This document shows positions 43,576 to 60,489 of a DNA stretch of 64,000 nucleotides, piece after piece. Under the pieces are notes generated by a model. It ran no database searches. It was given only the letters and a program-made list of their open reading frames with translations, and was not told the DNA's origin. Made by a program: the position numbers and the translations under genes. Source of the DNA: Flaccisagitta enflata (taxonomy: Eukaryota > Chaetognatha > Sagittoidea > Aphragmophora). Position 1 is the stretch's first letter, and each line of letters starts with the position of its first letter. The DNA is taken from NCBI GenBank assembly GCA_965153355.1, contig OZ231128.1:8184001-8248000 (forward strand), in the 5' to 3' direction.

Positions 43576-43874
43576 AATGACACAAAGCGAAGAAATGTAC
43601 CAACATTTGATCTGACTGATGCAAAAAAAAAGTGTCCCGTACATTTGTCGAAATAAGTCGAATTGTCGATGCAATCGGCAGTCAATATAATATGAGATGG
43701 CTAACAGAAATGTTGTGGTTAGCGACTTAGCGCAGGCGCAAAGAACATGGTCACCGTAGCCATTGGAAAGGACAAGAATAGAAATATCGTCAAAAACGAT
43801 GATAGTGTTAAAACTAAATTCCGTATCATTTTAAATTCTATTATGAATAAAGTGAAATGTCTTGAATTCTGAAA
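43576..43874. other. Intron spacer, nothing recognised
   Basis: AT-rich, within the last intron. Confidence 0.45.
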
Positions 43875-44360
43875 ACAAGGCCGGATACACGGGACAAGAC
43901 GGTGCGCCGGGCGCTATTAACTCTTAGGCCTAAGCTTAGCTCCATCAGACCTATCCCGAGCTCTATAAGACCTATCCCCACACCTATCCGACCTATCTCC
44001 ATACCTATCCAACCTATCACCAGACCTATCCGACCTATCCCCAGCTCGATCAGACCTAACCGTAGATTATTATTTTTGTGAATGAAATGACGAGTATCAT
44101 CAATGATGAACGAAATGAGTTTTCAATTGATTTCAAACTTTTTCAGCGATTTTTCTTTCGAGCGGACGGACGGACGGACAGAGCCTCTTATAGAGGTGCT
44201 ATGACGCATCTGGGAATCATCCTAGCATATTTATGAATCATTTCCAGTGATTTTTGCTTCTTTTCGAGATTTTCAACTTGAGCGTGACCGACCGACCAAC
44301 CAACCGACCGACCGACCAACCAACAGATAGAGCTGGTTATAGAGGTGCTATGGCGTACCT
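43875..44360 (+). repeat. ACAAGGCCGG-head repeat with AGACCTATCC minisatellite and two 3' hairpins
   Basis: Head ACAAGGCCGGATACACGG, then GACGGTGCGCC and GCTATTAACTCTTAGGCC. A roughly 17-bp AGACCTATCCCCAGCTC repeat (43940-44060) and a GGACGGACGG tract follow. It ends with GGTGCTATGACGCATC then TGG, and a second end GGTGCTATGGCGTACC then TAAAAA at 44334-44358. Confidence 0.68.
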
Positions 44361-45726
44361 AAAAAAGCTCTGAAGGCATTTCTACGCAAGACAAAGCTAG
44401 CGTTCAATTTTACACTCTGCATGATAGATTAATTTAACTAACTTAATCAACTCTTTTCATAAACGATTTTCCTAATAGGAAAAACAAATTTGGTAATCAA
44501 ATTTAGTGTTCGCAAAAGCAGTGGATTTTTTTTCTGCTAGCAGAAAGCAGAAAAAATATTTTTCTGCTAGCAATGCTAGCAGTAAAGAGCAGTAATACAC
44601 ATATATATAAACTAACTGTTATGGCTTATTACCAATCAAAAATGATGAAATAACTACCAAAGAAGAGAAAGTGTAATGGACTTTTTACACATTGCATCAA
44701 ATGAGGCAACAACAAGGCCTGTAACAAGTTCAGATACATGACACCATTGACTTGAGTGGCTAGGCAGGGACAGTTTACTGTCATTACAATAAAAAGAATT
44801 AAAAAAACAATTCAACAGTGATACAAACTGACAGACCAAGCGACTGACCAACAGACAATGGGTCCTGTGTATGCGAAAAAAGAATTGAATATGGAGATGG
44901 ATGTTTCAGGAAGTAAAAAGTTTCAGTATCTTGCTATCATTAGTATATGAGGAGCATGAAAAGTTGAACAGATGGATATGGTCTTTATCGGGCCATCATA
45001 TTTAGCAGGCATTTTCTTTTGTTCTGCATATGACACAAATAGAGAGGAATTAGTTACCCCTTTCAAAATGACACATTACTTTTTGATTTCTCATGATAAT
45101 ATCTGCAGTGGGAGCATTTTCTGAGAAAGGTTAGAACGTAGTAAAGGGTCCAGATTAAGGTCTTTTCATTAGATATTTTTGGTGGTAATGTTATCCAACT
45201 TTCACTGCAATCACTTGGTTTTCAATGATGTAGAAAGCCATGACTTTTAGATGGCATATTGTATGAGTTACTTTATCAGCAATCATTGCAATAAGCATCC
45301 AAGCTGCACTAGATGCACATTCTTTTTCTCCCAGAATTGTTGTTGGTCAAGCTGAATAGGTATTTTTGTGTATTCTTGAGTCTAATAGATATTTCCAATT
45401 TAGCATATCTCTTTGATTCTGGCTGTATCCCATCAGTTCAAGGTAATTGTCATGAACAGCCTTAACATATACACGGCGAAACAATCGACGGACAAACGCA
45501 ATTTTGAGTGTGCAGACCCGGGACTGGTCCAGAAGGGTCCCAGAGCATGTGGGTGGCACCAATCACCCGTTGTCAAATTACTCTAAAGGCAAAAAAATGA
45601 TTACATGCCACCTAAGTAATCCTGCAAAAGTCCTATATTTAGATACCTCAATGTCGATCAGTCCGTCAGTATCTGTCTGTATATTTGTCCATATCTGTCT
45701 TTCAGTAACTGTGTGTCTGTCTGTCC

Positions 45727-45832
<106 letters not shown>

Positions 45833-45834
45833 TC

Positions 45835-46329
45835 CCCATTTTACTTTTTTTTATGATTTTGACCTCACTGCTTCTGCCTAAATGGTGTAGTGACCTCAAA
45901 TATGGCCCCTGCCCACCCGCACGCGAATTCGGTAGCCGTTTATCTGGCCTTGTTAGTCTACACCCTGCTTTGATGGTCTGTCCGTCCATCCGTCGGTCTA
46001 TCCATCAGTCCGTCACACTACTTTTTCTTTGGTTTTTGCCGTCTTTGGCCTCACTGCTTCTGTCAAAATGATCAAGTGACCTCAAAAACAGCCCCTGCCC
46101 ACCCCCACGCGACTGGGGTTGCCATGTATCTAGCCTTGTTAACTAAATTCTTGCCTTCATACATCATACAAAATCTTTACCAAAATTAGAAATCCAAGTT
46201 AAAATTCAATAGTTCAAAACTGTCATTACCACGTTTGCCAAAAAAGAAAAAAAAACGGATTTGATCGTTAGGTGTGACAGACATTGTGCTTTGAACCTTC
46301 TTTTTAGTCGCGGACACGGAACTCTACAT
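45835..46329 (-). repeat. Two tandem alpha copies and a stray 3' hairpin
   Basis: Heads (ACAAGGCCAGATAAACGG, ACAAGGCTAGATACATGG) end at about 45954 and 46140, each followed leftwards by GGGCAGGGGC and TGAGGTC blocks. A separate 3' end (GTTCCGTGTCCGCGACTAAA) lies at 46305-46325. Confidence 0.72.
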
Positions 46330-46394
46330 CTTGCTGTGTTGGTTTGTTGGTCAGTTAGTTGTTTGATATATCCGTCGGTGATAAGCGTTTTTTA

Positions 46395-46587
46395 GTCGCG
46401 TGCTACGCGACTCTACACCCCGCTATGTCGGTCCGTCGGTCCGTCGGTTGGTCCCCTTTTTACTTTTTTGGCGTTTTTGAGCTTTTTGAGCATACGGCTC
46501 CTGCCCAGATGCCCTAGTGACCTTCTCCAGCACTGCTCCTGCCCACCCGCACGCGACTAGGGTAGCCGTATATCCGGCCTTGTTTTT
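46395..46587 (-). repeat. Hairpin-ended repeat, subfamily alpha
   Basis: Minus-strand copy: head ACAAGGCCGGATATACGGCT at 46587, AGTCGCGTGCGGGTGGGCAG, GGACCGACGG tract, perfect hairpin GTCGCG-TAGCA-CGCGAC then TAAAAAA. Inside the 3.8-kb hAT element. Confidence 0.82.
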
Positions 46588-46624
46588 TTTTGCTATTCCG
46601 CTTCCGCTAACTGAAATAAGAATA

Positions 46625-46935
46625 ACAAGGACGGATACACGGCTATCCTAGTTGCGTGCGGGTGGGCAGGGGTCACTGGGGCATTTAAGCAGGAACAGTG
46701 AGCTCAAAGAGCTCAAAAACGCCAAGATAGTGATGATCAGCGGTGCCTGTGCCCTGCTTATATAGGTTGTGATTGAAATTGAAGGAGGGAGCATGGCAGC
46801 GGCCTCAAAGGGGTCGATGACCTGTGCTTTCACACATGTAAGGAATTTTCTCCTTCTCCATATCCTTCCGGGCTGGAATTTATGTCAAGAGGCTGGGATT
46901 TTTAGTTCAGGGCTAGACTTAGGCACACACCATAT
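46625..46935 (+). repeat. Alpha head joined to GCAGCGGCC-type body
   Basis: Begins ACAAGGACGGATACACGGCT with TGCGGGTGGGCAGGGG but continues into CAGCGGTGCCTGTGCCCTGC and GGCAGCGGCCTCAAAGGGG, the edge of the foldback family. Then AC-rich CACACCCACAT repeats to 47040. Shows that heads and tails are exchanged. Confidence 0.72.
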
Positions 46936-47232
46936 TACGAACACACCCACATCATAACACACACACACACCCACATTATAACACACACACACACCCACAT
47001 CAGAACACCCTTACACTCAAATACTCATAAACACAAACACCCTAACACGCGAGTAGATGCAAACGAGACACACACGGGGAGGGCGCACCAAAAACGAGCC
47101 GGTTTAAGCATCAATGCGTCTGGACTGAGTGACTGTGTCGAGTGTATTTTGCACCGATTATGTGTGATACTTACACGGATAAATAGAAAGACATACGACT
47201 CAAATTTAAAGCGACAGAGGTGATGATAATGA

Positions 47233-47567
<335 letters not shown>

Positions 47568-48651
47568 TACGAATGGACAGACGGAGACATACTCACAGAC
47601 AGACGGGATTTTGGAGGTAGACAAATGGATAGACAGATAGCCATTCGGAAAGACAGAGACAGACATACAGATGCACAGTCAGATAGAAACATGCGGTCAT
47701 TAAATATTGCTATTAAAGATTCCAATATATCCTCCTTAGAAACAGCGGAAGCAGTCGACGAGACATTCCCACATAAGCGAAAATGAGATTTTGGTAGAAT
47801 TTGTGCTTGCTGCTACAATTTGCGTGGTCACATGATTTTCTTGAGCATTAAACCATCTTTAACTAGCAGAACTTAGAAGATGAATTAAAACAAAATTGTT
47901 GTTGGATATCGGGCTTTCCCCAGTCATCTAATTTGAGATTCAATTCAATTTTTTGCCTTCAGACTAATTTGGCAACGGGTGTTTGGTGTTCCCCGCATGC
48001 TGTAGAACCCCTCTTGACAAGTCCGGGGTCTGCACACTCAAATTTGCGTTTGTCCGTCGATCGTTTCACCGTGTATATATGTATAAAATTATCATTTTCT
48101 GAAGATTTTTTTTATCATTAAAATAAAAAAAAAAGAACAAAAGAAATCTTTGTCGATATTTGACTTGGATTTTTACCGGAAAATGGACAGAAAAGTATCA
48201 AAATATTAGAATTTTTACTGCTACTTACTGCTAGCAGCTGAAAATTTTCTGCTAGCAGAGCAGTTTCAAATTACTGCTAGCAGCTCTGCTAGCAAATTGC
48301 CTGCTCGTGCGAACACTAATCAAATTTGAAATGGAAAAAATGGTCTCAGGAATAAAATTCATTTCATAAGAATTCTTTTTCTTTTATCCTTTTTCTTTAT
48401 TCTTTTTTTTTCAAAAAGAATTAGAAAAAATTTGCTCGTGAGTATGTGAATCTTTCAGGCATTTTTTTTATCCATTTTTGTCGGCCCCTGGGGGGCCGGG
48501 GCAGGGGGGGTTGATATTAGCCAGCGGGTTTGTTATTCATTTGGTCAAAACTCGTGACCCACTTGGGTGCCTCACATAGCAAAAGTTGGTTATTTCTTTT
48601 CACCCTCTTTACCTTATATGGAGTGGCCAATTTTAGGACCCTTACCAATTT

Positions 48652-48815
48652 AAGTCGCGTGCTACGTAACTCTACACCCCGCTATGTTGGTCCGTCAGTT
48701 GGTTTGTCGGTCCCCTTTTTACTTTTTCGGCGTTTTTGAGCCTTTTGAGTACACAGTTCCTGCCCAAATGCCCTGGTGACCTTCTCCAGCGCTGCTCCTG
48801 CCCACCCGCACGTAG
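48652..48815 (-). repeat. Hairpin-ended repeat, alpha, head missing
   Basis: 3' end GTTACGTAGCACGCGACTTAA at 48652-48672, GGACCGACAAACC tract, then CCAGGGCATTTGGGCAGGAA and GTGCGGGTGGGCAGGAGC. The head is replaced by a unique block that is itself copied at 51.3 and 52.0 kb. Confidence 0.7.
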
Positions 48816-49138
48816 GGGAAAAATCAGATTTTCAATTTTCGATTTGGGGCACTTGAGAAAGTTTAGCCATTTCCCGCCTGGGACGACACATTTTCTTATA
48901 TTTACAACTAAGAAAGAGCTAACTTTTTTCTTTCAATTGGCACCAACCAGAGGTCTCTAGGATCAATATTTTTTCAAGCAATGATTTTTTTAATCGTTTT
49001 TTATTTTTATGCATTTTTGCAAAAATCGATATTTTTCATTGATTCTAATTTTCGGCCTCATGTAACGATAGAGAAAAGTAAAGATGATACGCAAATTGAC
49101 TCCAAATTTTATGACGCTAGCTATGATATTTCTTTCTT

Positions 49139-49170
<32 letters not shown>
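48735..49170. repeat. Local duplication block Y, copy 1
   Basis: CAGTTCCTGCCCAAATGCCC ... GGACGACACATTTTCTTATA ... GACGCTAGCTATGATATTTC then TTTCTTCTTGAGAGAG. Copies at 51288-51768 and 51985-52462. Confidence 0.85.
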
Positions 49171-49173
<3 letters not shown>

Positions 49174-50417
49174 TTCATTTCAACATCTCATCAGTTTCAT
49201 AACTAATGGTTGTCCTCCATTTCGCATTTAGTCTTCTGCTCCATGGAGTGGATGCCGCGGGTCATCAAGATCCGAAAGGCGATTCCAGAGTTTCTTTCTT
49301 ATTTTCTTGCCAAGAACGCCCTGAGAATCTTCTCGCTTCCCAGCAGCGCAATCTTGATGCACATTGTAGACGATATTTTGGCCGGGATCATATTTCTATA
49401 TTTATCAAAATCCAGGGATACAACCCCCAAGCTTCCAACAACAATTGGGATCACCATGCATTCGCAGTCCCACATACGGCCAAGTTCGATCCTCAACCCA
49501 CTATACTTTGATATCTTCTCTTGTTCTTTCTGGGCAACATTTATATCATTTGGGCAAGATATATCGATAATGTAGCACTTCTTGTTGGCTTTGTCTCTAA
49601 CAACAATGTCCGGGCGGTTAAAAACATATGGTCTATCAGTTGATAAAGGTGTGTCCCAGATGATTTCCACATTTTTCAGTACCAAAACCTCTTGTGGTTT
49701 ATGTGTGTGCCATTTAGCATTTGTTTGGACACCAAAGTTGTTACATATGGAATGGTGAACATATTGAGCAACCCCGTTGTGGCGATCCAAGTACTCTTTC
49801 TTAGCAAGATTATCGCATCCAGACAAGATGTGTGACATTGTCTCTGGCTTAGCTTTGCATATTCTACATTTGTCATCACTTGTTTTCTTAAGAATGTGGC
49901 GCTCATGCCACCGGGTAAATAGCGCTAGTTCTTGGGCTGCAAACAGGTAAGCTTCTGATTGCGGTGACATATGGACTTTCTCCAACCAGGAAAGGCTTAG
50001 ATTTTTTGAGACAAACTTTTCTTCAAGCAGCTTATAGTAATTTCCGTGCTGTGGTTTTTCAAGGCACGCCTTGTGTCTCAGTTTTTGTAAGGCACCTTTG
50101 GCAGCCTCAGACATAACCTGTGCCTGCCTTAAAAGAGGTTTCTCATTTATGTTTTTTGGCAATTCCAGAAACAGGTTTTCAGTGTATTTTTCTGCCCTTT
50201 TTGTGATTGAGAAAAGACAGGCTTTGTCAAATTCTGCACATTTCAGCAGTTTCTCATTCTTAGTTCCTCTCAGGAAATGGGCTAGTCTTATGTTTGTGCA
50301 TTTGAAGCAGTCCCATACTGAAATCAAACCTCTGCCACCCATTTTTCTTGTAGTGTACAGTCGGTCAATGTCGCTTTTGATTTCGAACATCTTGTTCATG
50401 TTGAGACTTTTCCGGAC

Positions 50418-50420
<3 letters not shown>
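49171..50420 (-). mobile_element. R2-type non-LTR retrotransposon 3' fragment (C-terminal zinc finger and restriction-like endonuclease)
   Basis: A minus-strand frame from about 50420 to the TAA just below 49299 encodes the C-terminal part of a reverse transcriptase polyprotein. The region after the RT thumb reads KMGGRGLISV. It is followed by a CCHC knuckle, CRICKAKPETMSHILSGC, then the restriction-like endonuclease signature: RPDIVVRDKANKKCYIIDIS (RPD, twelve residues, D) and a downstream K..KY...R. The RT catalytic domain is missing, so the copy is 5'-truncated. The fragment has no internal stop over about 370 codons, suggesting a young insertion. A short 3' UTR runs from 49298 to about 49171. 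Both ends meet AG repeats (49141-49170 and from 50420). Confidence 0.85.
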
Positions 50421-53564
<3,144 letters not shown>

Positions 53565-53746
53565 CCAGAGATTTGAAACTTCATTGATTCGTCGTTGTCC
53601 ATGTCGTAGGGTCGGCGCCAGTGTTGGGTCTTTGTCTGCGGTGAATCGTAAGGCTGCATATCCGCTGCTGTCTGCTGCAAAGGAGTCTGCTTCTGCATCT
53701 CTGCCTCCAAAGATTTCTGCTTCGCCGAATACTTCTCTTGGTCATC
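53565..53746 (-). CDS. CIMIP2: CIMIP2/FAM166-like gene, exon 3
   Basis: A 182-bp exon (60 codons plus two bases) between an acceptor with a good pyrimidine tract (ending CTTCCATCAG) and a donor GTATAA. It begins DDQEKYSAKQKSLEAEM and ends PYDMDNDESMKFQISG. The final SG joins across the intron to YTGHVP of exon 4, which recreates the family's SG(Y/F)TG motif. The first part is a hydrophilic linker with coiled-coil-like Gln/Glu/Lys content; the PYxMD...MKFxxSG tail is the conserved lead-in to the third motif. Phases agree exactly: it starts in phase 0 after exon 2 and leaves two bases for exon 4. A plus-strand reading frame over the same bases is a shadow. The donor edge is tandemly copied many times in the following intron. 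Confidence 0.85.
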
Positions 53747-53763
53747 CTGATGGAAGCAAAAGG

Positions 53764-54144
<381 letters not shown>

Positions 54145-54516
54145 TGCCAGCCACAATCTGATTGCGAGGCAGAAGAAAAACCACCAACAGTGGTCAAAGG
54201 GAGTGAAACACTTCTTGCCAAACCACCGGCAGTAGTCAAAGGGAGTGAAACAACTCTTGCAAAATCATCGGCAGTAGTCAGAGGGAGTGAAACACTTCTT
54301 GCCAAATTACCAGCAGTAATCAGAAGCAGTGAAACACTTTTTGCTAAATCTACAGCAGCGTTAAGAGGGAGAAACACTGCAAAATATACAGCAGTATTAA
54401 GAGGGAGTGAAATGCTTCTTGCGAATATACACCAGTATTAAGAGGAAGTGAAACACTTCTCGCTAAACCACCAGCAGTATTCAGAGGGAGTGAAATACTT
54501 CTTGCCAAACCACCAG

Positions 54517-54599
<83 letters not shown>

Positions 54600-54612
54600 A
54601 CACACACACACA
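54145..54612. repeat. 42-bp minisatellite followed by AC tract
   Basis: Eight or nine units of GTCAAAGGGAGTGAAACACT plus TCTTGCCAAACCACCGGCAGTA-type sequence, 42 bp each, then AC repeats 54525-54612. The 14-residue repeat it encodes is not part of the spliced gene. Confidence 0.88.
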
Positions 54613-54944
54613 CCACTTCATAACACCTTCCCTTTTTTTATCCACGCCTGAACGTGGCAATTTTTCCAGTTTCCGGTGCCATTTAATCTTCATTTTCCAA
54701 TGATTCTACTTTTGATGGCCCAAAATGGCTCCAAATGATTTCCACCATTCTTTCTCTTTTCTATTTTCAACGCCGATTTTTTTCCTTCACCTTCTTTTAC
54801 ATCATTACTAAACAGGTCGTAGTTGTACTTTATTTCTTTTATCATTTTATGTCATATTCTTTTTTTACGACCACAAGTAATCTTAAAATATCAATCTGGT
54901 AGAACCCCATCAGCAAAAACTACATAAAAACAACAACTACACAA

Positions 54945-55497
<553 letters not shown>

Positions 55498-55590
55498 CAT
55501 AAAGTCGGCTATGGCCTTGACGCAAGCTTTGGCGTAATGCTTCCCAGGTTGCTGCTCCAGCTTCGGGACGAAACCCGTGTAACCCACAAC
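55498..55590 (-). CDS. CIMIP2: CIMIP2/FAM166-like gene, exon 2
   Basis: A 93-bp, 31-codon exon preceded by an excellent acceptor (a run of eight T then CATCTCTCACAG) and followed by donor GTAATC. It encodes VVGYTGFVPKLEQQPGKHYA followed by KACVKAIADFM, the second GYTG(F/H)VP repeat of the family followed by its short amphipathic helix ending in (S/A)DF. It starts and ends in phase 0, so it links exon 1 (ending QIE) to exon 3 (starting DDQ) without a shift. A 60-bp tandem copy of its 3' end plus donor lies immediately downstream in the intron, so the real donor could be either; the proximal one keeps the shortest, family-like linker. Confidence 0.85.
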
Positions 55591-56260
<670 letters not shown>

Positions 56261-56564
56261 TTTTACGAGACACCAGTATCCGACCAACAACACGAAACGA
56301 CAATCTGGGGGGGGGGAGTGATGCTGAAAGGCATGTTGAGATGAGTACGAGAGGGCACAATCCTAAGACCTACACAATATAGTCAACAAGCACAATAATA
56401 TGGTCAATATCAACTGCCTGTGTCTGTTCATCCATCTGGCAAAGTCTTTTATAAAGACGCTTGCAAATGCACTTGTATATGTACATGCAAAAGCATTTGT
56501 CACAATATTTACTAACTTCCATGCAGTAGGCAAGAGACTTAGGACATGGGATAGCGAGCAGGGC

Positions 56565-56752
56565 TAGGCAGGGATAAGCAGGAACAGGCAGGGATAGGCA
56601 GAGATAGGCAGGGATAGGCAGGGATAGGCAGGAACAGGCAGGGATAGGCAGGAACCGGCAGGAACAGGCAGGGACAGGCAGGAACAGTCAGGGATAGGCA
56701 GTAATAGACAAGAACAGGCAGGAATAGGCAGGCACAGGCAGGAATAGGCAGT
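56565..56752. repeat. GGCAGGGATA 10-bp minisatellite
   Basis: About 19 units alternating GGCAGGGATA and GGCAGGAACA. Confidence 0.92.
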
Positions 56753-56924
56753 GCGGGTTCCCGAAATTAAAGCGATTCAGCTTGGGCGACGGGGTATGAC
56801 GTGAGGGAGTATGACGCGATGGAGTATAAAGCGAGACCGATATCGAAGCGAGACTGATATTAAAGCGACAGCAGTGCCGTGGACGAGACTAAAAAAAGCA
56901 GCTCTGGGCTAAGCAAACAAGTGA

Positions 56925-58095
56925 CGCGGGGTCCCAAAATTGTTATGCAGGGGTGGGCAGGGGCACACAACCCTCATCTTTACCATCCCCCACCCCATGC
57001 TGACTCAAAAACACAGACAATCATGACTGAAGCATCACAAATGCGCGTTTTCACACTTTTCGACTAGATCACCAAGGAGCGATGGACCAACGCACTAAGG
57101 GCCACGGATTGCGCTAGATGGCTCCTTGGGTATTTGGGTGAAAATTTTCATCTCTGCTATTTGGCTCAAACTAAGTAGAATGGTCATGGTAGCATTTGAG
57201 CATATATAACCGGTCCGTATGACAGGTTTTATGGCAATTTAGAGTGAAAAAAGGCGACCTAAATGGACACTACTAGGAAAAATGCTAAATTTCAAGAAAA
57301 ATCAATGAATTTTTTGGATTATCTGTTAAGGTTACAAAATGATCATGATATCTTCAATATTGAATTAGATACCTTCATTAATGTTTACATGTCTGGAAAA
57401 ATTTTAAAAATCATGATTTTCTATATTATTAGCACTATTACTACATATTTGACCTAATTTGCATGGTTTTATTACCCTATAAATATAAAAAATCGCACAA
57501 AGACGCACAATGAGCGACCTATGCCAAAATGTAGTTCAAGGGGTCCTGAATCCAGAATGCTATGGCTCAAGCGGGCCTTCGACGTCCAAATTGCAATTTT
57601 TTTGGCCTAAAATGGACAAGTAATTATGTGGATGAAAGTAAAAATCTATATTGGATTGGAAGAAAAATGAGCAAAATAAGCTAAATGAACAAAAAAATGA
57701 TTTTTTTTAGCACCTTATTAAGGAATCTTATTGAACAAAGACAAAAATTTGATTGATTTGGTCAATACATTAGACAATTTAGATACCAAATGTAAGTGAG
57801 TTTAGCAGTATTTTTCACTTTATTTTCTCAAATTTCTCTTCTTTTGTACCCTAAACTCATGAAGCTCTTAATGCAATAGAATTGAGTCAATATTGGATAT
57901 AAATAGTTTCATAACATCTGAAAATATGCAGAAAAATGTTTTTCACTCTGTATATTTCATAGGGATCAATGTAATGGAAAAGATGTAATGTTAATCCCCA
58001 ATGAGCCACCTAGCGCACAATGCAGCCCACAGTGCAACGGACCAATTTAAGGACGGACAAAGCCTCTTATAGATTTGCGTGTCTGCAACTACAAT
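56925..58095 (+). repeat. Hairpin-ended repeat, beta, split by a transposon
   Basis: Left part 56925-57092 (AGGGGTGGGCAGGGGC, CGACTAGATCACCAAGG, GATGGACCAACG) and right part 58035-58095 (GGACCAATTTAAGGACGGAC, CCTCTTATAG, TTTGCGTGTCTGCAAC) flank the CACT-ended element at 57093-58034. Confidence 0.72.
57093..58034. mobile_element. DNA transposon with CACT ends, 942 bp
   Basis: Inverted CACTAAGGGCC / GGGCTGTG-type ends continuing into CGCTAG(A/G)TGGCTC, with CAACG on both sides (57088-57092, 58035-58039). It splits a hairpin-ended repeat whose two halves flank it. AT-rich interior without coding. Confidence 0.65.
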
Positions 58096-58288
58096 CATAT
58101 CGATATGTCTTGAAATAAGAATGAAAAGAAAATTGAAAAGAATCAAGCAAAAACTACAAATCCAATTTGATTAAGCAAGGATGCGTCCTGACAGTGTGAC
58201 TGTGTGTACTGAATTTCACGCTGAAAATATGGGTGACATTAGATTAGTTCATAATGAGTGACAGATGGACGAACGGACAGATTTTGAA

Positions 58289-58666
58289 AAGGCCTGATTT
58301 TAGAGCGAGACCGCGAGCCCGATGCTCTCTATTTTGCTCTCGGGCTCTCATGTTTTGCAAGCTCTGAGCCCGGCTGGCTCTCTCTCATTGGGATGGATTT
58401 AAAGCGCTTAAGCTAATTGAGTAAAACATTTGAAAATTCATCAAGTTTTGAGTCGTTTTTCGATTTTTTCACTACCTGAGTCATCAGAGTAGTGATTATT
58501 CTATCATTGCATCATATAACCAGTAGCTGTTATCAGAAATTTTGGCTGATAATAATAATATAATAACATTTTTACCGTGCTCATGGTTTTTCTGTCGGGC
58601 TCTGTCAAAATCCGGGTAGCGAGCCCGACTGGCTCAGTCAAAAAAATCACTAAAATCAGGCCTGCT
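58289..58666. mobile_element. Short inverted-repeat element with GGCCTGATTTTAG ends
   Basis: GGCCTGATTTTAG at the left and CTAAAATCAGGCC at the right. Both arms carry GAGCCCG(A/G) and CGGGCTCT motifs. Target duplication unclear. Confidence 0.6.
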
Positions 58667-58847
58667 TGAAGGCCCGTTGCTACTCTTCATACAATAAAAT
58701 CCCGCTTTAACCAACCAACAAGTTGTATCTGTTATTGGCAGAATTCTGTCACCGCCAATGAAAGGAGACAAAAGTTGAAGAGAGAAAAAAATAGCGGACA
58801 CTGCACAAAGAATCATATCGTTGGTGGGTTGTTATAACAGGGTTTCT

Positions 58848-59035
58848 AGTTGCGGATACGCAACTCTACCAGAGGCTTTGTCCGACGCTCACACTCGAGT
58901 AGAAAAAAGCGAAAACGCGCATTTATGACGCTGCAGTTGCAATGTCTAAGGTCGGGGTGGAGTTCGGGGGTTTAAATGGAGATTTTATGCCCCTGCCCAC
59001 CCGCCCCACAACGATATTATAACCCTGCTATGAAC
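58848..59035 (-). repeat. Hairpin-ended repeat, subfamily beta
   Basis: Perfect 3' hairpin GTTGCG-TATC-CGCAAC followed by TAGAAA (58863-58846), preceded by CAAAGCCTCTGGTAGAG. The 5' motif is GTTGTGGGGCGGGTGGGCAG. Confidence 0.75.
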
Positions 59036-59139
59036 TTATATTATCTTTGAACTGAATTAATGGCCGCACAGAAATATGCAGATGGTCTCATCGAGATGAG
59101 AGGAGGAATCTTAGAAGGAAACCAAGTTTCAGCTATGTG

Positions 59140-59520
59140 AGTATGTGTTCACGCCGTAAACAATTAACAGGAAAGATAGCGAGTTTTTGTTATGTATGCG
59201 TTCACGCTGTAAACAATCAATGGGATAGATTGTGTTTATTGTCATCAGTAGAAAAATGCCCTAAAAAGGGAATCGAGTTTTTGTTATGTATGTGTTCACG
59301 GTGTAAACGCAATCAATGGGAAAGATAGCGTTTGTTTTCCTCAGTAGAAACTAGGGATGTGGAAGCGGTCGATTTTTATGCCGCTTCCACCGCTTCCGCT
59401 TCCGCTTCCGCTTCCATTTTGTAGTTCAAATACGAGTAGCTATCCCATCCTCAAAATTGGAAGCGGTCAATCGCTTCCACATCCCTAGTAGAAACACGCC
59501 CTCAGTAGGGAACCGAGTTT
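59140..59520. repeat. GTGTTCACGCTG repeat, three tandem partial units
   Basis: Three units of ATGTGTTCACG(C/G)(T/C)GTAAAC...AATGGGA(A/T)AGAT, the last followed by CAGTAGAAAC and the 136-bp hAT element. Confidence 0.6.
59352..59487. mobile_element. hAT-type miniature element, 136 bp
   Basis: Inverted ends TAGGGATGTGGAAGCG with identical 8-bp duplications GTAGAAAC at 59344-59351 and 59488-59495. The core is CCGCTT-rich. It interrupts the AGTAGAAACACGCCC end of a dispersed repeat. Confidence 0.87.
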
Positions 59521-59689
59521 CAGTTATGTGAGTAGAATTCTGGTTGTAGGAAATGTGATATTTCTGAGGTCAAAAGATGATAACAATTTCCCAAAAGGAA
59601 ATTCCAAATCGCGAAATTGGAGAAAAGATGAGAATCTTGATGGAGTTTACTCTATCTATAAATAAGAGATAGTGACAACATTCAAACAC

Positions 59690-60272
<583 letters not shown>

Positions 60273-60279
60273 CACCCAC

Positions 60280-60453
60280 CTCTATTTGGTAGTTGGTAAG
60301 TGGTGTTCTGCCACTTCCCGGGGTGACTGGATCCACCAGTACATCGTGCGTAGAGCGGGAGAATGAATGTCCTACGTGATACTTGTACTGCGGTACATGA
60401 CCCGTGTAGCCCGGTACGTGGCAAGGCTCAGGGATTTGAAACGTGAAAGGCAT
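60280..60453 (-). CDS. CIMIP2: CIMIP2/FAM166-like gene, exon 1 (start codon)
   Basis: First coding exon, 58 codons, ending at donor GAG|GTGGGT. The intron then runs straight into a long AG tract. The protein starts MPFTFQIPEPCHVPGYTGHV followed by PQYKYHVGHSFSRSTHDVL: a short N-terminal leader, then the first GYTGHVP motif and the Y(R/K)(F/Y)xVGxSF segment. Family members place this motif about a dozen residues after the initiator Met, which supports the ATG at 60453. The frame stays open a few codons upstream (to an AG that could be an acceptor of a 5' UTR exon), so transcription may begin further out. The product should act inside motile cilia or sperm flagella. No RFX-type X-box was seen just upstream. 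Confidence 0.83.
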
Positions 60454-60489
60454 ATTTTGAGATATCCTGATCCGGAAAATGAGTGGATG

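Noticed and set aside
54190-54520. CRISPR-like array (regular 42-bp units)
   Set aside because: Units are contiguous without unique spacers, and the genome is eukaryotic.
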